From Xanthomonas campestris pv. badrii (GTDB lineage: Bacteria; Pseudomonadota; Gammaproteobacteria; Xanthomonadales; Xanthomonadaceae): a stretch of DNA of 64,000 nt. The notes beneath the pieces were generated by a model. The model was given only the letters and a program-made list of their open reading frames with translations, was not told the origin of the DNA and searched no databases. Shown here one piece after another: positions 1 to 9,764 of this stretch. Location of the stretch: positions 1-64,000 of the forward strand of contig NZ_CP051651.1 in assembly GCF_012848175.1 (NCBI RefSeq). The letters are read 5' to 3'. A program made the position numbers and the translations under genes. Position 1 is the first letter of the stretch. The number at the start of each line of letters is the position of its first letter.

Positions 1-863
1 GTCAACCTATCGGCCACATCTGGATGTTCCTGCCGAAGATCTCGTAAAAGCACCGTGCGAGCCGGTCCGAGCGCGTCAGCTATACTCGGTATTTCTCCGT
101 ATTCATTGACAAGCGCGGGATAATCACGATTTGCCTGTGCAATGCGATTTCGCTGGGCGGCTTCACCATCAACTGTGATCCCGAAGCCACGTTCCACCCG
201 GTCGATCTCGTCGCGATGAAGTTGATACATGCGATAGACGTTGCGGGCTTCGTTAGGTGTGACGTTATTAGGGTCGTCATACATGCCGAACACTTGCGCC
301 TCGGCGAAACGACGCTTTCGAAGGCCAGCTTCTGCGTCGTCGTTGCTTCCCCAGCAGTTATAGCGCATCTGGAACCACGTCTCTGCGCGATCGCCGTCGC
401 GAATCGCGTTCATGATTGCGTGCTCTGGAACATTGCTTTGGGGTATGCCATTCAGCATCCCTATCCCGCGATTGTAGGCAAGCGAAACGAGGGCGATCCG
501 CTCATCAGACAGGGGCATCTGTAGGCGGTTCGCTGGCCCTTCGTACTCCGCCATGGAAGCCCGGAGCAATCGGTCGGAGTCGGCTGCATTCAGTTGCCGC
601 GAAAAAGTCAGGCCAATTCTGGTCCTGTCCTGGATCGGGGCGGCATCGATTGCAGTCAGTGTTTGCCACTGCTGCTGCGTTAACTCGATACCACTCTCTC
701 GCCATATCGCAACATTATTGTCCCGATTGAAGGTGTAGCCCCAGCCTATTGTCGCGAGGTTATCACCCACATCCTGCGCGTGCGCATGCAGGCCCTCGGA
801 CCCGACTATTACCATGCGGAGTTTGCGATCATACTCAGCTTGGTCAAGTTCCCTGTAATCCAT
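1..863 (-). CDS. GH24 lysozyme-like toxin, probable type IV secretion effector (C-terminus outside window)
   Basis: Reading the minus strand from the ATG at 863 gives 287 uninterrupted codons that run off the window edge. A Shine-Dalgarno-like GAGG lies 8-9 bases before the ATG and the frame closes at a stop at 897-899. Residues 20-45 carry the GH24 (T4/P22 lysozyme) active-site pattern: SEGL with Glu23, then Asp31/Asp34, then ATIGWGYT with Thr38. A second family motif, ALVSLAYNRG, follows near residue 125. The predicted activity is cleavage of the peptidoglycan glycan strand. There is no signal peptide, so export would need a dedicated secretion system. The gene 44 bp upstream encodes a periplasmic lipoprotein; effector plus lipoprotein immunity is the order known for X-T4SS effectors of Xanthomonas citri (XAC2609/XAC2610). 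The diagnostic C-terminal XVIPCD domain would lie beyond base 1, so secretion route is inference; a prophage or other muramidase is the alternative. Confidence 0.82.
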   Translation of the reverse strand, partial: MDYRELDQAEYDRKLRMVIVGSEGLHAHAQDVGDNLATIGWGYTFNRDNNVAIWRESGIELTQQQWQTLTAIDAAPIQDRTRIGLTFSRQLNAADSDRLLRASMAEYEGPANRLQMPLSDERIALVSLAYNRGIGMLNGIPQSNVPEHAIMNAIRDGDRAETWFQMRYNCWGSNDDAEAGLRKRRFAEAQVFGMYDDPNNVTPNEARNVYRMYQLHRDEIDRVERGFGITVDGEAAQRNRIAQANRDYPALVNEYGEIPSIADALGPARTVLLRDLRQEHPDVADRL

Positions 864-907
864 GTCGGCTACCTCAGCAATGTGATTGCATGGTCGTTAT
901 ACGTGCA

Positions 908-1432
908 TCAAGCCTGTTTTCTTATCGGAATACTGCGGCAGTCAACTTCTGGCTTACTTTCATTGTTCGACAAGACTTTGCTCGCCTTTGTCAGCACATC
1001 GTCTGTTGCAATGATATCGACGTCCTGCTCACTTTTACGAACAGTATCTCGCATCTTCCAGTGCATGCAGCGGCCATCGATGGTTGCCTCGATGAGATAG
1101 ATTCCGCCGCTGCGCAGGCTTTCTATGGTCAGGATGGCCGTATTGCCGATGGCGATGCCGTGAATGGTGCCGCCTTCGTCGATCTGGGCAAGCCGTGCTC
1201 TCGCACCGAAGGATTCGCCGCTGATCTTGTCGCCGACGTGGGTAAGATCGACGTCGAACCCGCCACAGTCAGCGTCTGGATCGGTCTTGTCGCACCACTG
1301 CACTGACCACTTGCCATTGAAATCGGCCTTTGCAGCTTGCGCTGGTAGGATGGATGTGCAAGCAGCGAAGCCAGCGCACGAGGTAAGTAGAAAGCTCGCC
1401 AGTGTGCCAACTGTGGATCTTCGGATTGCCAT
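908..1432 (-). CDS. Lipoprotein, probable immunity protein for the adjacent lysozyme-like toxin
   Basis: 174-residue protein. The N-terminus is basic (MAIRR) followed by a hydrophobic stretch and a lipobox LTSC with Cys19, predicting a lipid-anchored periplasmic protein; an alternative signal peptidase I site is AQA near residue 33. The mature part begins DFNGKWSVQWC and has several Cys (for example WC, DCGG, GRCMHW) and short beta-strand-like segments, as in small beta-barrel inhibitors. It lies 44 bp upstream of the lysozyme-like gene on the same strand. A periplasmic lipoprotein beside a peptidoglycan hydrolase is the standard arrangement for self-protection of X-T4SS-positive Xanthomonas cells. 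No family was recognised with certainty; the immunity role rests on context. Confidence 0.7.
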   Translation of the reverse strand: MAIRRSTVGTLASFLLTSCAGFAACTSILPAQAAKADFNGKWSVQWCDKTDPDADCGGFDVDLTHVGDKISGESFGARARLAQIDEGGTIHGIAIGNTAILTIESLRSGGIYLIEATIDGRCMHWKMRDTVRKSEQDVDIIATDDVLTKASKVLSNNESKPEVDCRSIPIRKQA

Positions 1433-1615
1433 GCGGTTCTCCTAGCACCCATCACGTGGGTGGTAGTCTAGCCAGGGATGGACTCTGGCTCTACCTTTTC
1501 CTCCATGTCAACCTCAAGGGGCTATTGCGAGTCGGGGCCATAACTCAGTGGGGCTTCACCCTCTTTTGCTGGGAGTGTTGCAATTGGAACTTAAATCGGC
1601 GCTTGGCCAGTCATT

Positions 1616-1970
1616 TCACTTGTCCTTGGTGTCGATGATCTGGATATCAGGTGCCGCCCCCACAGGTGTCAGGTCATAGCTGTTGATGCGGAAGGCTCGG
1701 CTCGCAGTGGTAAGGAGGAAGGTGTTGTCCTGCAGGTCAAGCGAATGAAAGGGCCTTGTATTCCAACAGCCCTTCTCTGCGTCGTAATCAGCGATGATCT
1801 TGGTTCTCTCAGTGAAGTTGGCATCGCTTTCCTCGAGCCGAGAACCTTGCGTCCGGACGACATACGCCACTGACTGGCATGCCGACTGACCATTGAAAAA
1901 GATGCTTGGGTCAGCTGAGACAGCTTTCGTCGAGTAGATGTGATCCTGGCTATGCGATCACTTATTTTCA
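1616..1970 (-). pseudogene. 3' fragment of an unknown protein truncated at the IS left end
   Basis: The minus-strand frame ending at the stop 1616-1618 is open back to a stop at 1958-1960 and reads as a plausible protein (about 113 codons, e.g. PSIFFNGQSACQS, IIADYDAEKGCWNTRPF, SYDLTPVGAAPDIQII). The only start inside is a GTG at 1870 with no good ribosome binding site, and protein-like sequence continues upstream of it. The insertion sequence begins at 1971, so the 5' end appears to have been lost at the IS boundary. It is colinear with the immunity and toxin genes downstream and may be a further member of that locus. No family recognised. A short expressed 84-residue product from the GTG cannot be excluded. 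Confidence 0.5.
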
Positions 1971-1996
1971 GGCTCATCGCGGATTCGTATGGGTGC
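1971..1996 (+). repeat. Left terminal inverted repeat of the ISL3 element
   Basis: 26 bp, pairing with the reverse complement of 3330-3355 at 19 positions. The inner seven bases TGGGTGC and the block TCGCG are identical in both ends. Confidence 0.75.
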
Positions 1997-2096
1997 CTTG
2001 AGGCCCCTGAAGCTGCGTTGAGCCTTGGAAACAGGCCCTTCCCGCCGTCCCAGAAGGTGGTGCATCCTGTGCTGACGTCTTGACTCGGTGTTCTGC

Positions 2097-3342
2097 ATGA
2101 AAACGGGCCGTCGGCTGAGTGAGTTGTTTTCCTTCCCGGGCTTCGCGGCGGGGGCCACGCTCAAGGGCGTGTTCGGCGCCCCGAAAGCGCGGATCGTGAC
2201 CTTGCGGCGCCGAAAAAACGGCCGAGTGTTCCAACTGCGGCCATCGGTGTCGCAGCCGCTACGACAAGCGCCTGTGCCGCGCCCGCGACTTGCGGGCGGC
2301 CGGCTGGATGCTGTTCGTGGAGTTCGAGCGCTGGCGGGTCGATTGCCCGGGGTGCGGCGGCGTGCACGTAGAGCGGCTGGACTGGCTGGCCAAGAATCCG
2401 CGCCATACCGAGCGATTCGCCCTGCATCTGGGCAATCTGTGCCGGAGCATGACCCACACCGCCGTGGCCGAGCTGGAGCGGCTGCACGACAGCAGGGTCA
2501 AGGAGTTGTCCAAGCTGTACATGGCCGAGCAGGTGCACCGGGCGGGGACGCCGGCGCCGCGTGCCATCGGCATCGACGAGATCGCGATCCACAAGGGCCA
2601 TGACTATCGGGTTGTGGTCAGCGATCTGGAGCGCGGCCGACCGATCTGGTTCGGCGGCAGTGGGCGCACCGAGGCGGACATCGACCAGTTCTTCGTTCAA
2701 TTGGGCCCAAAACGCAGCGCCGGCATCGACGTCGCGGTGATGGACATGTGGCGGCCGTTTCGCAACTCGGTGGGCAAGAACGCGCCCAACGCCAGTATCG
2801 TGTTCGACACGTTCCACATCATGCGCCACCTGTCCGACGCGCTCGATCAGGTGCGGCGCGACGAATACAAGCGTCTTCAAGGCCAGGATCGCAGCTACAT
2901 CAAAGGCCAGCGTTACACCCCGCTGAGCAATCGCGAAAACCTCACCTTGGACGGTCGAAAGGCGCTCGCCAAGCTGCTGGCGGCCAACAAACGTCTGAAC
3001 ACGGCGTCCCTGCTGAAAGAGTCCTTCGGGCAGCTGTGGAGCTACCGCACCGAGCGAGGTGCACAGGAGTTCTTCGAGCGCTGGAAGCAGGGTCTGCGCT
3101 GGCAGCGGCTTGCGCCCTACCAGAAGTTCGTGGGGATGATCGAGCGGCACTGGGACGGCATCGCGGCGTACTGCAAGCCGGAGAACAAGGTCAGCCTGGG
3201 CTTGGTGGAAGGACTCAACAACAAGATCCGGGTCATCCTGCGCAGCGCCTACGGCTATCGCGACGAGGACTTCCTGAGGCTCAAGATCATCGCCAGCTTC
3301 CTGCCGCCACTACCCGAAAACGCTCGATTGCACCCACAGTGA
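2097..3342 (+). pseudogene. ISL3 transposase, frameshifted in an A6 run
   Basis: The 5' part (ATG 2097, or GTG 2088) encodes RRLSELFSFPGF and ends its useful frame at LRRRK. The zinc-finger segment CSNCGHRC and everything downstream is in the +1 frame. Removing one A from the six at 2213-2218 fuses them perfectly as RRRKTAECSNCG. The downstream part (open from before 2290 to 3342) has the family's DDE core: IGIDEIAIHKG, VAVMDMWRPF and LVEGLNNKIR. The restored protein would be about 414 residues, normal for ISL3. As read, only an N-terminally shortened product lacking the first zinc-finger residues could be made from the ATG at 2290. The A6 run is either a real mutation, a site for RNA polymerase slippage, or a homopolymer sequencing error. 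Confidence 0.8.
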
Positions 3343-3355
3343 TACGCGAAGACCC
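3330..3355 (-). repeat. Right terminal inverted repeat of the ISL3 element
   Basis: 26 bp overlapping the transposase stop codon (TGA 3340-3342). Its reverse complement begins GGGTCTTCGCG and ends TGGGTGC, matching the left end. Confidence 0.75.
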
Positions 3356-3400
3356 CAAAAAAATTTACTTGTTGACTGTCGAACCGCCATCTTTGGGAAG

Positions 3401-5125
3401 TTAGCGGTGCCCGCGCTCTTCGCGTGCGCGTACGCGGCGGTCGAACAGCAGTGCGCTGACCACGATGCCCAGGCCCAGCACCACGCCCAGCAGGAACAGC
3501 ACCATTGCGATGGCGGGGTAGCCCCACAGTTTCAAGCCGGTGTCGATGCGCATCATCTGCGCCGAGGCCATGATCAGCGCCGCAGTGACGATGCCGGCCG
3601 CCACGCGGTTGGCGATCTTCTGCAGGCTTTCCATCAGATGCGATTCTTCCAGCCCGGTGACGCGCATCTGCAGGCGGTTTTCCGCCGCCAGCGACAGGAT
3701 CTCGGACATGCGTCGCGGCCCTTCGCGCACCAGATGCTGCAGTTCCATCGCCTCGCTGGCCAGGTTGGCGGCGGACATGGATTTTTTCAGGCGTGCGCGC
3801 ATCACGTGCTGCAGATGGCGTTCGACGATGCGGCGGGTGTCCAGGTTCGGCGACAGGGCGCGGCACACGCCTTCCAGGTTCAGCAGTGTCTTGCCGAGCA
3901 GGCTCAGCTCCGGTGGCGTGCGCAGCCCGGTGGAGGTGGCGATACGCACCAGGTCCAGCACCACGCGGCCTTCGGAGGTGGCATCGTGCGCGGCGTAGCG
4001 CGCAATCATCTGCCCGGTTTCGCGCTGGTAGCGGTCCTCGTCGTAATCCTCCAGCCGCGTGCTGAGCGCGATGGTCTCTTCGGCCACCTCTTCGCCACGG
4101 CCATCGACCGCGGCAAACAGCAGCTTGAGCAGGCGTTCGCGCAGGCGCGGCGGCACGTGCGCCACCATGCCCAGGTCGAAGATGGCCAGACGCCCGTCCG
4201 ACAGCACCCGCAGGTTGCCCGGATGCGGGTCGGCATGGATCTCGCCGTGCACGAACATCTGGTCCAGGTAGCCCTTGACCAGTTCGGCGGCCAGATCGTC
4301 CATCGGCTGTTCGGTGCGGCGCAGGCCGGAGATCTTGTCCACGCGCACGCCTTCGGCCAGCTGCATGGTCAGCACCCGGCGGCTGCTGAGATCCCAGATC
4401 GGTTGCGGCACCCACAGCAGCGGAAACGGCTTGAGATGCTTGCCGAAGCGCACCAGGGTTTCGGCCTCGTCCTGGTAGTTGAGTTCGGCGCGCAAGGTCT
4501 TGCCGAATTCGCCCAGCCAATCGGCAAAGCGCACCCGGCGGCCGATGCCGGTCAGGCGGTCGGCGGCAGTGGCGAAGCTCTTGAGCACGTCCAGGTCCGA
4601 ACGCACCTGCGCCGCCACTTCAGGCTTTTGCACCTTGATCGCCACCGGCGTGCCATCGCGCAGGGCGGCGCGGTGCACCTGCGCCAGCGATGCGCAGCCC
4701 AGCGGCACCGGATCGAAATGCGAGAACGCCTTGTTGACCGAAACACCCAGCTCGTCTTCGATGATTTGGCGGATGCGCTCCACCGGCACCGAGCTGGTGT
4801 TCTCCTGCATGCGCTCCAGCGCGGTGGCGAACTCCGGCGGCACGATGTCCGGGCGCGTGGACAGCATCTGGCCTAGCTTGACGAAGGTGGGGCCCAGCGC
4901 CTCCAGGTCGGAGACGAATTGGTCGGGCGTGCCTTCGGCAGGCACTTCGTATTCGTTGATGGCCGCCGGATCCAGGTTCATGCCTGCAAACACGCCCGAG
5001 CCGCGATACCGCAACAGCAGGCGCAGGATCTGCGTGCGCCGGCTCATGCCACCCACCACGGCGTGGTCGGCCGGGTGCGCGGCCGGGGCCGTGCTGCGAT
5101 GTGAATCATTGGGACTCAAGGCCAT
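3401..5125 (-). CDS. ABC1/AarF/UbiB-family atypical protein kinase-like ATPase
   Basis: 574 residues from the ATG at 5125; the open frame continues upstream to 5254 but that extension is Arg/Pro-rich and unlike the family. A second possible start is Met27 (MSRRTQ, 5047), where the conserved part begins. Family motifs are all present: FVKLGQ (81-86), GCASLAQVHRA with the Ala-rich nucleotide loop (143-153), VAIKVQ with Lys164, HADPHPGN (297-304) and FDLGM (316-320). Two hydrophobic helices close the protein (about 505-560), as in UbiB membrane anchors. UbiB/COQ8 proteins support ubiquinone synthesis by ATPase activity on lipid intermediates. Whether this copy is the ubiquinone one or a paralogue cannot be told, because no ubi genes are adjacent. 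Confidence 0.92.
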   Translation of the reverse strand: MALSPNDSHRSTAPAAHPADHAVVGGMSRRTQILRLLLRYRGSGVFAGMNLDPAAINEYEVPAEGTPDQFVSDLEALGPTFVKLGQMLSTRPDIVPPEFATALERMQENTSSVPVERIRQIIEDELGVSVNKAFSHFDPVPLGCASLAQVHRAALRDGTPVAIKVQKPEVAAQVRSDLDVLKSFATAADRLTGIGRRVRFADWLGEFGKTLRAELNYQDEAETLVRFGKHLKPFPLLWVPQPIWDLSSRRVLTMQLAEGVRVDKISGLRRTEQPMDDLAAELVKGYLDQMFVHGEIHADPHPGNLRVLSDGRLAIFDLGMVAHVPPRLRERLLKLLFAAVDGRGEEVAEETIALSTRLEDYDEDRYQRETGQMIARYAAHDATSEGRVVLDLVRIATSTGLRTPPELSLLGKTLLNLEGVCRALSPNLDTRRIVERHLQHVMRARLKKSMSAANLASEAMELQHLVREGPRRMSEILSLAAENRLQMRVTGLEESHLMESLQKIANRVAAGIVTAALIMASAQMMRIDTGLKLWGYPAIAMVLFLLGVVLGLGIVVSALLFDRRVRAREERGHR

Positions 5126-5356
5126 CTCCGGGCATCGTGCAAGCGGCGAGTGTGGCCAGCGCCGGGTCGTCAGGCGGTGAACCCGGACGCACGGTGCGGC
5201 CGCTTGCGAGCGCGGCAGCACGCGCTGGCCATGGCTGCGAGGCAGTGCCGGCATCGCTCACGCATCGGCGCCCAATCAACCTGCAATGGCCTGCCATCAC
5301 CCCGCGCGGGCGCCGGATCGGCGAGAATCTCCGGTCACCCACGAAGGACCTTGCGC

Positions 5357-6298
<942 letters not shown>

Positions 6299-6638
6299 GG
6301 CCGCGTCACGGGCGAAAGGCACGCTGCACGGATGCGGCATCTTGGCTGAGGTTGGTCGGGGCGCAGTGGCGATGACGGTGGCTGCCAACGTCTGCCGGTG
6401 ATTGTCGGTCGTTTGCGAGCGCCCGTCCGCGCGATGGCACCGCCGTTTTGGGTATTGCGTCACGGCAGCTGCGTCCCTGACGAAGCGAGGTGTGCGATTG
6501 CGATGCTGCGCGCGCGTTCCGGCGGTCGCCATCGCTAGGGTGTGCATTCCGGGTGGTATCGGAATGTGTGCCCGACGGCAGTCGGGCTTGGCGCAAGGAC
6601 CGCGCCACGACTGCAGCAGCGCGATGCAGGAGGGATGG

Positions 6639-8024
6639 GTGAAGAAGACGGCTGAGGAGCAAGACCATACGCGTGCGGCGCGGCCTTTCGTGCAATGGGC
6701 CGATCACGTGCCCCCGACACTCCCCGCAGCGGATCGGGATGCGGCACCGGCCGGCGGTTCCGCCGGCATCGATCGGCGGCGCTTTCTCGGTTTGAGTTCG
6801 GCAGCGATGGCCGCGGCCATCGTGGGAGGGCCAGCCAGCGCAGCCATGCCCTCCAGGGCTCGGATGCGCGCAACCTGGGTCACCAGCGTGTTCAATCTCG
6901 ACTGGCCCAGCGCTGCATCCGCACGGATCGTCGACCCTGCCGAACGCGTCCAGGTACAGCAGCGTGAATTGCTGGCAATCGTCGATCAGGCCCAGGCGCT
7001 GCATCTGAATACCCTGGTCTTTCAGGTCAAGCCCTGTGCCGATGCGCTGTACCGCTCGCGCATCCTGCCATGGTCGCCGGTCATGACCGGCATCCTGGGC
7101 AAAGACCCGGGTTTCGACCCGCTGGCATTCTTGCTGCGGCATGCACATGCGCGGGGCATCCAGGTGCATGCCTGGATCAATCCCTATCGTGTTTCGACCG
7201 GTCTGGACCAGGCCACGCTCGATGCGTTTGCCACTGCATCGAACGATTCGCCCCAAAGCGTGTATCTGCGTCACCCCGACTGGGTTGGCGTGGCGGCCAA
7301 TCGGCTGGTGCTCGATCCAGGCATTCCGGCCGTGCGTCGCTGGATCTGTGGCGTGGTCGCGGAACTGGTGGCCTGCTACCCCGTGGATGGGGTGCAGTTC
7401 GATGACTACTTCTACACCGAATCGGCGCAGTCTCCCCTCGACGACGCACACAGCTATGCCGCCTACGGAGCTGGATTTGCCGACAAAGGCGATTGGCGCC
7501 GCGACAACACCTACCGATTGATGCGCCAGGTGGCCAGGACCATTCGGGCGATCAGGCCGGGGGTGGCATTTGGAGTCAGCCCGGCCGGAGTGTGGCGCAA
7601 TCGTCGGGATGATCCGCTGGGCTCGGACACACAGGCCGGTGCGCCCGCATTCGATGCCAGTTACGCCGATACCCGCCGCTGGGTGCGCGAGGAACTCGTG
7701 GACTACATCGTGCCGCAGATCTACTGGCCGCTGGCACGCCAGGCGGTGCGCTACGACACCATTGCACGCTGGTGGGCGGACACCGTGCGCGATCGGCGCG
7801 TGCAACTCTACATCGGCATGGCGTTGTACAAGGTCGGCATTGCCAACGCGCTGGAGCCGGATTGGACAGTGGACGGCGGTGTGCCCGAGATCGCTCGCCA
7901 GCTGGACGTGAATGCATCGCTGCCCGAGGTTGGCGGCTGCATGCTGTTTCGCCACGGCTTTCTCGCCGCGGATCAGACGCAGCAGGTGGTGGACTATCTC
8001 ACGCTGCGTTGGCAGAGCCCTTGA
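6639..8024 (+). CDS. Tat-exported GHL10/DUF187-type glycoside hydrolase-like protein
   Basis: 461 residues from a GTG at 6639, chosen because AGGAGGG lies four bases before it; an ATG at 6624 is the alternative. A twin-arginine signal is evident: DRRRFLG (45-51) followed by a small-residue hydrophobic stretch and an ASA cleavage site near 68. The mature part opens MRATWVTSVFNLDWPS, the entry of the GHL10 TIM-barrel family, with LNTLVFQVKP, HAWINPYR, DGVQFDDYF and VDYIVPQIYWP as barrel-strand motifs and likely acidic catalytic residues in the QFDDYF segment. Related proteins (YngK type) act on cell-wall or surface polysaccharide; the substrate is not known. Convergent with the diguanylate cyclase gene. 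Confidence 0.87.
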   Translation: MKKTAEEQDHTRAARPFVQWADHVPPTLPAADRDAAPAGGSAGIDRRRFLGLSSAAMAAAIVGGPASAAMPSRARMRATWVTSVFNLDWPSAASARIVDPAERVQVQQRELLAIVDQAQALHLNTLVFQVKPCADALYRSRILPWSPVMTGILGKDPGFDPLAFLLRHAHARGIQVHAWINPYRVSTGLDQATLDAFATASNDSPQSVYLRHPDWVGVAANRLVLDPGIPAVRRWICGVVAELVACYPVDGVQFDDYFYTESAQSPLDDAHSYAAYGAGFADKGDWRRDNTYRLMRQVARTIRAIRPGVAFGVSPAGVWRNRRDDPLGSDTQAGAPAFDASYADTRRWVREELVDYIVPQIYWPLARQAVRYDTIARWWADTVRDRRVQLYIGMALYKVGIANALEPDWTVDGGVPEIARQLDVNASLPEVGGCMLFRHGFLAADQTQQVVDYLTLRWQSP

Positions 8025-8135
8025 AGCGATCGGCAAGACGCCTGCCTGGCCAACGAGCCGATGGAAGGCGCTGACGCTGCCTGCCCCACCCAGGCGTCGG
8101 ATCCGGTGCGAGGACGCGCCTGTTGGTACGTGTCG

Positions 8136-9764
8136 CTAATCGGCGCTGATCACCCGGTTCTTGCCCGCGGCCTTGGCGTCGTACATGGCGCGGTCGGCAC
8201 GGCGGACCAGTTCGTCCTGGGTCTCGTCGGTATGCCGCAGCGCGACGCCGGCACTGAAGCTGATGAAGATCCGTACGTCCTCGTGCAGCAGCGAGCGCTG
8301 CGCCAGGGCGCGCTGCACGCGGATCACCGCGGCGCTGGCTTCGAAGATGGTCGAGTCCGGCAGCAGCAGCACGAATTCCTCCCCGCCGAAGCGGGCGATG
8401 GCGTCGGTGGTGCGCAGCACTGCCTTGGCCACGTCCACGGTGTGGCGTAGCGCGGCGTCGCCGCCGGCATGGCCATGGGCTTCGTTGAGGCGGCGGAAGT
8501 CGTCCAGGTCCAGCATCGCCACGCACAGCGGCTGGCCGCTGCGCTGGGTGCGCACCGCTTCGCGCTGGAACAGTTCCTCGAAGCCGCGCCGGTTGAGCGC
8601 GCCGGTCAGCTGATCCTCGCGGACCAGCCCGGCCACCGCGTTGAGCTCCTGCTCCAGCGCGGCGATGCGCTGTTCGGCGTCTTCGACCTGGCGGCGTGCC
8701 GAGAGCAGTTCGTCGCGCGCGGCCAGTGCCTGCGCCTGCACCCCGGCGGTGTCCTGCAGCACGTCCTGCAACAGCCGATTGAGGTCGGGAATGCTGCGAG
8801 CGTCGCCGATCGCCTGCGAATAGCCGGCAACGCGGTCGTGGTACTCGCCGGTGCTGGTGGCCATGCCGTCGAGCCGGTCGACGAAGGACACCATCATCTC
8901 GCGCATGGCGGTCTTGGAGTCGGCAATGCCCTGCTTGAGCAGCCCCTGCTTGTAGATCACCTCGCGCAGGGTGCCGCGTGCCTGCTCGATGGAGTCTCCA
9001 TCCAGGGGGCCGGCCAACAGCTGCCGCACCACCGAGATCTGGCCCTGCAACCAGCTGCGATCGTCCAGGAGTTCGCCGACGTTCTCCAATAATAGGTCGA
9101 ACAAGCCGAGCAACAGGTTCTGCTGTTCGCTGGCGTCTTCGGCACGCAGGCCGATCTGGTGGCTCAGCTCGCGCAGGCGCTGCTCCAGCGTGATCAGCTC
9201 ATGCCCCGGGCGCCAGTGGCGCAGTGCCGATGCCAGGGTCTGGGCTTCTTCGGCCAGCTCCGGGCTGCGTTGCAGCAAGGTGGCCAGCGCATTGCCCAGC
9301 GCATGGCGCAACAGGTCGCGCAGTTGTTCGGCCTCGGTGCGGCCTTCGGCCAGCGAGTCACCGATATCGATGGTGCGGATGTACTTGTCGATCAGCTGGC
9401 GCAGCGTGCGGCCATAGCCCAGCCAGTCGCCGGCGGCATAGGCCGTACTCAGGCGTACGCCCATGTCGCCGAGTTCGCCGTGCAGGCTGGCAATGCCTTC
9501 GGCGAACGCCAGCAGCAGCGCCTGCGGATGCGCGGCATGCGAGAACAGGCGGATCAGCAGGGCCGTGGCAGCGGCCGGGTCGTGCGCGCCGGACCTGGCC
9601 TTGGCCGGTACCAGCTGGTGGGCGGCCATGGTCTGTGCGCCGCGCGCGGAACTGCGCACGGTTGGCAGGGCCGCCGCCGGGCGCGCGCTGTCCGCGCCAC
9701 CCCAAGGCAACAGGCGGCGCAGCCCGCCACGCGGTCGGCTTGGAAGTTCAGGCTGGTCTGCCAT
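8136..9764 (-). CDS. Diguanylate cyclase (GGDEF domain), cytoplasmic
   Basis: 542 residues from the ATG at 9764. The frame is open to 10043 but the upstream part is low-complexity Arg/Pro and would run into the glgA promoter region. No membrane segment or signal peptide is seen. Residues about 60-370 are helical and acidic, ending in a coiled-coil-like segment (ARRQVEDAEQRIAALEQEL). The C-terminal GGDEF domain (about 375-540) has DQLTGALNRRGF, the active-site GGEEF (460-464) and an intact inhibitory site RTTD (451-454) five residues before it. It should therefore make cyclic di-GMP from two GTP and be product-inhibited. The input signal sensed by the N-terminal region is unknown. It is divergent from the glycogen operon. 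Confidence 0.92.
   Translation of the reverse strand: MADQPELPSRPRGGLRRLLPWGGADSARPAAALPTVRSSARGAQTMAAHQLVPAKARSGAHDPAAATALLIRLFSHAAHPQALLLAFAEGIASLHGELGDMGVRLSTAYAAGDWLGYGRTLRQLIDKYIRTIDIGDSLAEGRTEAEQLRDLLRHALGNALATLLQRSPELAEEAQTLASALRHWRPGHELITLEQRLRELSHQIGLRAEDASEQQNLLLGLFDLLLENVGELLDDRSWLQGQISVVRQLLAGPLDGDSIEQARGTLREVIYKQGLLKQGIADSKTAMREMMVSFVDRLDGMATSTGEYHDRVAGYSQAIGDARSIPDLNRLLQDVLQDTAGVQAQALAARDELLSARRQVEDAEQRIAALEQELNAVAGLVREDQLTGALNRRGFEELFQREAVRTQRSGQPLCVAMLDLDDFRRLNEAHGHAGGDAALRHTVDVAKAVLRTTDAIARFGGEEFVLLLPDSTIFEASAAVIRVQRALAQRSLLHEDVRIFISFSAGVALRHTDETQDELVRRADRAMYDAKAAGKNRVISAD

Larger units (their letters stand above)
1971..3355 (+). mobile_element. ISL3-family insertion sequence
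   Basis: A 1385-bp element bounded by imperfect 26-bp inverted repeats at 1971-1996 and 3330-3355. They match at 19 of 26 positions, both start with GG, share TCGCG and end in TGGGTGC. It carries one transposase reading frame with ISL3 features. The 8-bp flanks (1963-1970 and 3356-3363) do not match, so no target duplication is visible; loss of one flank by rearrangement is consistent with the truncated gene on the left. The right end stops about 45 bp from the ubiB-like gene. Confidence 0.85.

Noticed and set aside
2213..2219. A-AAA-AAC heptamer as a -1 ribosomal frameshift site in the transposase
   Set aside because: A -1 shift leads to the wrong frame; the downstream part needs +1 (or loss of one A).
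2161..3150. 329-codon minus-strand frame opposite the transposase
   Set aside because: Antisense shadow; the plus strand carries the zinc finger and DDE motifs.
1963..3363. 8-bp target duplication around the ISL3 element
   Set aside because: The bases next to the two ends do not match.
3407..4876. 489-codon plus-strand frame opposite the ABC1 kinase gene
   Set aside because: His/Gln/Arg-rich antisense sequence without protein motifs.
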